Assembly (NCBI GenBank): GCA_025362165.1
Contig: JANYHY010000208.1
Coordinates: 1-6,829, forward strand
DNA length: 6,829 bases
Source of the DNA: Myxococcales bacterium
GTDB taxonomy: Bacteria; Myxococcota_A; Polyangia; Polyangiales; Polyangiaceae
Direction: 5' to 3'
Shown here piece after piece: positions 6,450-6,829 of this stretch. The position numbers and the translations under genes were made by a program. The stretch's first letter is position 1; each line of letters opens with the position of its first letter. Below the pieces are notes generated by a model that saw nothing but the letters and a program-made list of their open reading frames with translations, did not search any database and was not told the DNA's origin.

Positions 6450-6540
6450 TTGTGCCTCCAACACCCTGTCGACCGCGGGCAAGGAAAGTTGCGGACTCAT
6501 TCATCGACACTCGCGCGGCCGTCGTAGATACTCCGCTTCG
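6450..6540. other. 91-bp divergent intergenic region
   Basis: This region separates the 264-aa gene (minus) from the antiporter-like gene (plus), so it should hold both promoters. Apart from the GGAGG site of the minus-strand gene, I see only a weak -10-like TAGATA at 6525-6530 with no -35 partner. No terminator or RNA structure is obvious. Confidence 0.5.
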
Positions 6541-6829
6541 ATGCGTCGCCCGACGTCCAGCGCCGTGCTCGCAGCATGCGTGTTTCTCCTCCCCGCGATT
6601 GCCTTCGCAGATCCCGGGGGGGGTCACGCGCCTGAGCCAGCGCCTGGCGGGCCGCAGGTCAACATCCTGCGCATCGTGCTCGGCCTCGGCGCGGCGCTGA
6701 TCCTCGCGGTCCTCGCCGCGCACCCGTTCGTGCGCAAGCTGGAGAAGCGCCTCGGCCTCACCGTGCTCCTGTCGAGCGGCATTCCGTTCATCGCGATGGG
6801 CGTGATCTTCCGCATGCCGACCGTGGGCA
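6541..6829 (+). CDS. Signal-peptide membrane protein, possibly a cation:proton antiporter (partial)
   Basis: The reading frame opens with ATG at 6541 and stays open for 96 codons to the window edge. A signal peptide (basic MRRP, then a hydrophobic core to about residue 23, ending AIAFA) is followed by a Gly/Pro-rich linker (24-39), a membrane helix (about 41-60), a basic loop HPFVRKLEKRLG (61-72) and a second hydrophobic segment (73-90). The pattern of a short leader, first helix, charged loop and the phrase SSGIPFIAMG resembles the start of some proteobacterial KefB-type cation:proton antiporters. This rests on general resemblance only. No Shine-Dalgarno is clear before the ATG. The gene is divergent from the 264-aa protein gene, with 91 bp between them. 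Confidence 0.65.
   Translation, partial: MRRPTSSAVLAACVFLLPAIAFADPGGGHAPEPAPGGPQVNILRIVLGLGAALILAVLAAHPFVRKLEKRLGLTVLLSSGIPFIAMGVIFRMPTVG
6616..6623 (+). repeat. Run of eight G inside a coding region
   Basis: Eight consecutive G follow CCC just after the signal-peptide codons of the gene at 6541. The run encodes part of the Gly-rich linker. A change of one G would move the frame before the first membrane helix, so this is either a slippage-prone site or a place where a sequencing error could matter. Confidence 0.9.

Noticed and set aside
6450..6500. A sigma54-type promoter around the TTGC near the 264-aa gene start
   Set aside because: The required GG of the -24 element is missing at the correct spacing.
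5505..6527. A 340-codon plus-strand frame opposite the 264-aa gene
   Set aside because: The minus-strand frame has a strong Shine-Dalgarno and tight operon spacing. The plus-strand frame looks like an Arg/His-rich shadow.

Overview
The window reads as chromosome from a high-GC, Gram-negative-type bacterium, most likely a myxobacterium-like member of the Myxococcota. This is inferred from the strong G/C bias at third codon positions, tightly packed genes with 4-nt ATGA overlaps, an Asp/Ala/Gly-rich lipoprotein-like small protein, and the overall gene mix. No marker gene settles the taxonomy. I see no RNA genes, CRISPR array, insertion sequence or phage gene, and no gene-free stretch over about 100 bp.

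Left block (1-2056, minus strand): a tightly coupled cluster transcribed leftward. It holds a DUF58 protein (1127-2056), a signal-peptide, single-membrane-pass protein resembling BatD/DUF4381 proteins (57-1130), and the first 20 codons of a third gene that leaves the window at position 1. Both junctions are ATGA overlaps. This is the core of the MoxR-DUF58-Bat type of cell-envelope operon, but the MoxR ATPase usually found directly upstream is not there. The cluster starts at a 104-bp divergent region with a candidate sigma70-type promoter.

Centre-left block (2161-4001, plus strand): a CPBP-family membrane protease, an 85-aa lipoprotein-like acidic protein, and a ferritin-like protein with a complete apparent diiron ligand set. 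The last two genes overlap by 11 nt. The 85-aa gene may be leaderless.

Centre-right block (3991-6449, minus strand): a probable three-gene operon. In transcription order it holds an unrecognised 264-aa protein with a glycine/alanine-rich hydrophobic segment, a 111-aa protein with two predicted membrane helices, and a 438-aa HTTM (vitamin K-dependent gamma-carboxylase-like) membrane protein. Spacings are 2 nt and 9 nt. The HTTM gene converges on the ferritin-like gene and overlaps it tail-to-tail by 11 nt. Compared from memory with human gamma-glutamyl carboxylase, it appears to keep the His and Lys positions linked to catalysis, so this operon is the most interesting part of the window.

Right edge (6541-6829, plus strand): the start of a divergently transcribed gene for a protein with a signal peptide and membrane segments, possibly a cation:proton antiporter. 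It has a run of eight G just after the signal-peptide region.
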